From the NCBI RefSeq assembly GCF_014192745.1, contig NZ_JACHYJ010000001.1, forward strand, positions 124,001 to 188,000: a stretch of DNA of 64,000 nucleotides, given 5' to 3'. Made by a program: the position numbers and the translations under genes. Positions 62,206 to 64,000 of the stretch are shown here, piece by piece; positions within the stretch are counted from its first letter, which is position 1; each line of letters begins with the position of its first letter. The DNA is from Luteimonas sp. RC10 (lineage in GTDB: Bacteria > Pseudomonadota > Gammaproteobacteria > Xanthomonadales > Xanthomonadaceae). Below the pieces are notes generated by a model. It was not told the origin of the DNA and did no database searches. It saw only the letters and a program-made list of their open reading frames with translations.

Positions 62206-63491
62206 TGTTGCCCGCAACGCCCGCTCCCGACTTCACCTCGCCCGAGACGCTGCGCGCGCACATCGCCGACACGATGGCGTTCTACCGTCCGCGCGCGCTC
62301 GACCCGGCCGGCGGCTTCTTCCATTACTTCCGCGATGACGGCACGGTCTACGACCGCAGCCACCGCCACCTGGTCAGCAGCACCCGCTTCGTCTACGACT
62401 TCGCGATGGCCGCCGTTGAGTTCGCGGACGGACCCGATGCCGAGCGCGACCGCGCCGCGACCTTGCACGGCCTGCGCTTCCTGCGCGAGGCCCATCGCGA
62501 CCCGGCGAGCGGCGGCTACGCCTGGACCCTGCGCGACGGCGCGCCTGAGGACCGCACCCATCACAGCTATGGGCTGGCCTTCGTGCTGCTGGCGCAGGCG
62601 AGCGCACGCAAGGCCGGGCTCGACACCGCGGCCGAGATGGACGAGACCTGGGACCTGCTCGAGCAGCACGCCTGGGACCCGGCGCACGGGCTGTACCGCG
62701 ACGAGGCCGACGCACAGTGGCGTTACGCGCCCTATCGGGGCCAGAACGCCAACATGCATCTGTGCGAGGCGCTGATCGCCGCGCACGAGGCCGGAGGCGA
62801 CGATCGCTACCTGACGCGCGCCCTGACGCTGGCCGACCACATGACCCGGCGCCAGGCGGCGTTGTCGGGCGGGCTGGTCTGGGAGCACTGGCACGCGGAC
62901 TGGTCGGTCGACTGGGACTATCACCGCGACGACCCCAAGCACCTGTTCCGTCCCTGGGGCTTCCAGCCCGGTCACCAGGTCGAGTGGGCCAAGCTGCTGC
63001 TGTCGCTGCGTGCGCACCTGGGGCCCGATGCGCCCGACTGGTTGCTGCCGACCGCGCGCCACCTCTACGACGCCGCGCTGGCCCATGGCTGGGACACCAC
63101 GCACGGCGGCATCGTCTACGGCTTTGCGCCGCAGGCGCTGCGCGAGGCCTCGCCCGCCCCTGGCGCGACGCCTCCGGACCTGGCGACCGCCCCGATGTTC
63201 TGGTGCGACGACGACAAGTATTTCTGGGTCCAGGCCGAAGCGATCGCCGCGGCCTGGCGGCTGTTCGAAGCCACGGGTGAGGTGCGCTACCGCGACGACT
63301 ACCTGCGCCTGTGGGCCTACGCCTGGGCGCATTTCGTCGATCACACGCATGGGGCCTGGTACCGCATCCTCGACCGCCGCAACCGCAAGATCGACGATCT
63401 CAAGAGCCCGGCCGGCAAGACCGACTACCACACGATGGGCGCCTGTCACGACGTGCTGGCGGTGATGCGCGGGCACACCCGCCGGCGCTAG
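62202..63491 (+). CDS. AGE-family mannose isomerase (YihS-like)
   Basis: 429 residues, an (alpha/alpha)6 barrel. SSTRFVYDFAMAAVEF, YRGQNANMHLCEALIAAHEA, FRPWGFQPGHQVEWAKLLL with one catalytic His and the C-terminal KTDYHTMGACHDVL with the other are typical of the AGE/YihS group that converts mannose to fructose. With the kinase before it, it completes a mannose to fructose to fructose-6-phosphate route, not needing mannose kinase. Cellobiose 2-epimerase or GlcNAc 2-epimerase activity is less likely given the neighbours. Confidence 0.9.
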   Translation: MMLPATPAPDFTSPETLRAHIADTMAFYRPRALDPAGGFFHYFRDDGTVYDRSHRHLVSSTRFVYDFAMAAVEFADGPDAERDRAATLHGLRFLREAHRDPASGGYAWTLRDGAPEDRTHHSYGLAFVLLAQASARKAGLDTAAEMDETWDLLEQHAWDPAHGLYRDEADAQWRYAPYRGQNANMHLCEALIAAHEAGGDDRYLTRALTLADHMTRRQAALSGGLVWEHWHADWSVDWDYHRDDPKHLFRPWGFQPGHQVEWAKLLLSLRAHLGPDAPDWLLPTARHLYDAALAHGWDTTHGGIVYGFAPQALREASPAPGATPPDLATAPMFWCDDDKYFWVQAEAIAAAWRLFEATGEVRYRDDYLRLWAYAWAHFVDHTHGAWYRILDRRNRKIDDLKSPAGKTDYHTMGACHDVLAVMRGHTRRR

Positions 63492-63540
63492 CCAGCACGC
63501 AGCGTCGCTGCGCGAAATCATGCTGCAGTGCACACCAAAC

Positions 63541-63564
63541 GCGGCCGCGTGGCCGTCTGTTTTT
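63541..63564 (+). terminator. Probable rho-independent terminator of the sugar operon
   Basis: CGGCC (63542-63546), loop GCGT, GGCCG (63551-63555), then TCTGTTTTT. The stem is short but GC-rich. It starts about 50 bases past the isomerase stop. Confidence 0.5.
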
Positions 63565-63604
63565 GCACATACGACGCCGCCGCCTCACGCCTTGTCACCA
63601 CCGA

Positions 63605-63622
63605 TTTGACAGCGCTGTCAAA
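63605..63622. promoter_or_regulatory. LacI-type operator upstream of the TonB-dependent receptor
   Basis: TTTGACAGCGCTGTCAAA is a perfect 18-bp palindrome with a CG... centre (GC/GC core), 71 bases upstream of the receptor ATG. The same core with one change occurs at 57138-57151. It differs from the TTGAATCGATTCAA pair, so a second LacI-family regulator may act on the receptor. Confidence 0.65.
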
Positions 63623-63693
63623 GCCAAGCTAAATGCGCCCCTCGAGCGCATCCCGATACGTGATGCGCCGGCACGCCCTTGGGAGGGGACCCT

Positions 63694-64000
63694 ATGTACA
63701 CACCGCATCCGCGGCGCGCCCTGTGCTGCGCCATCGCCACCGTGCTGGCCTTCGGCGCCCTGCCGGCTACCGCCCAGACCACCGCACCGTCGACCACCAC
63801 CGACCGGGATGAGGCGAAGACGCTCGACTCGGTGATCGTCACCGTCGAGCGCCGCGAGCAGGACCTGCAGAAGTACGCCGGTACCGCGCAGGCGATTTCC
63901 GGCGACGACGCCCGCGCCCTGGGCATCAACAACGAGCTGCGCAACATCCAGGCGGTCGTGCCGGGCCTGAGCATGGCCAACCAGGAAGGCAACCTGGAAA
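63694..64000 (+). CDS. TonB-dependent receptor, N-terminal part (runs off the window)
   Basis: 102 residues visible. Signal peptide MYTPHPRRALCCAIATVLAF with ALPATAQ at the cleavage site, a TonB-box region (LDSVIVTVERREQDLQKYAG) and the start of the plug domain (AQAISGDDARALGI, LRNIQAVVPGLSMANQEGNL). GGGAGG lies seven bases before the ATG. As the last gene of the mannoside locus it probably imports mannose-containing glycans across the outer membrane. The barrel lies beyond base 64000. Confidence 0.9.
   Translation, partial: MYTPHPRRALCCAIATVLAFGALPATAQTTAPSTTTDRDEAKTLDSVIVTVERREQDLQKYAGTAQAISGDDARALGINNELRNIQAVVPGLSMANQEGNLE

Noticed and set aside
1..64000. CRISPR arrays, rRNA operons, complete insertion sequences, integrons
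   Set aside because: I looked for spaced direct repeats, rRNA landmarks, DDE/HUH transposase motifs and integrase signatures and saw none.

Overview
The window is very GC-rich, dense and bidirectional chromosomal DNA with long open frames in every reading frame. The gene set (kdp operon with a TorF-type porin, S46 and S9 exopeptidases, the DUF3348/DUF802/OmpA/DUF2894 cluster, H-NS with a C-terminal DNA-binding motif, polA, uvrD, rpmBG, GH92 and TonB-linked sugar use) points to a gammaproteobacterium of the Xanthomonadaceae/Lysobacteraceae, of the Lysobacter/Luteimonas kind. This comes from protein features alone; there is no rRNA gene to fix the genus. I see no rRNA, intact tRNA, CRISPR array, integrase or complete insertion sequence.

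Layout. 1-429: end of a GNAT acetyltransferase. 448-4499 (minus): a nine-gene run with a GH108 muramidase, two DUF2589 proteins, small unknown proteins, a secreted two-repeat protein and two coupled holin-like membrane proteins. Upstream lie two divergent regulators: a NarL-type regulator with a degenerate receiver (4882-5556) and a winged-helix protein (5864-6424). No phage structural gene is present, so this looks like a domesticated lysis or export cassette. 6534-7514: quinone oxidoreductase. 7639-16249: kdpABCDE behind a TorF-like porin. 16717-18034: lipoprotein, H-NS-like protein and a small XRE regulator.

18329-22652 holds four tightly packed genes: DUF3348, a MotA/ExbB/ZorA-like four-helix protein with a ~600-residue coiled-coil tail, an OmpA/MotB/ZorB-like protein with an intramembrane Asp, and DUF2894. 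It reads as an ion-driven motor of the Mot/Tol/Zorya class without the usual partners, and is one of the two best candidates for an undescribed system. 23056-25141: rpmB, rpmG and a cardiolipin synthase. 26803-27889: a RES/Xre toxin-antitoxin pair with a visible promoter and twin operators. 28004-32499: a TonB-C-like secreted protein, a 1,096-residue membrane-anchored ankyrin protein and YcgL. 32576-35019: cytochrome bd oxidase. 35242-37764: an 840-residue effector-like protein of unknown function. 37869-42370: S9 peptidase, PH-like membrane protein, hemF and an RluA-family synthase. 43243-56151: polA, a DUF3667 protein, an HExxH/TPM fusion lipoprotein, a DUF2782 lipoprotein, a Gfo/Idh oxidoreductase, an S46 peptidase, UspA and uvrD.

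57306 to the end is a mannoside-use locus. A secreted GH92 alpha-mannosidase is divergent from an operon of sugar permease, PfkB sugar kinase and AGE-family mannose isomerase, followed by a TonB-dependent receptor cut by the window edge. LacI-type operator palindromes lie between the divergent genes and before the receptor. The proposed route is glycan trimming outside the cytoplasm, mannose uptake, isomerisation to fructose, then phosphorylation to fructose-6-phosphate. Intergenic spaces hold two diverged copies of a ~230-310 bp dispersed repeat and two REP-like inverted-repeat elements sharing the core GGGGTCAGAGT.
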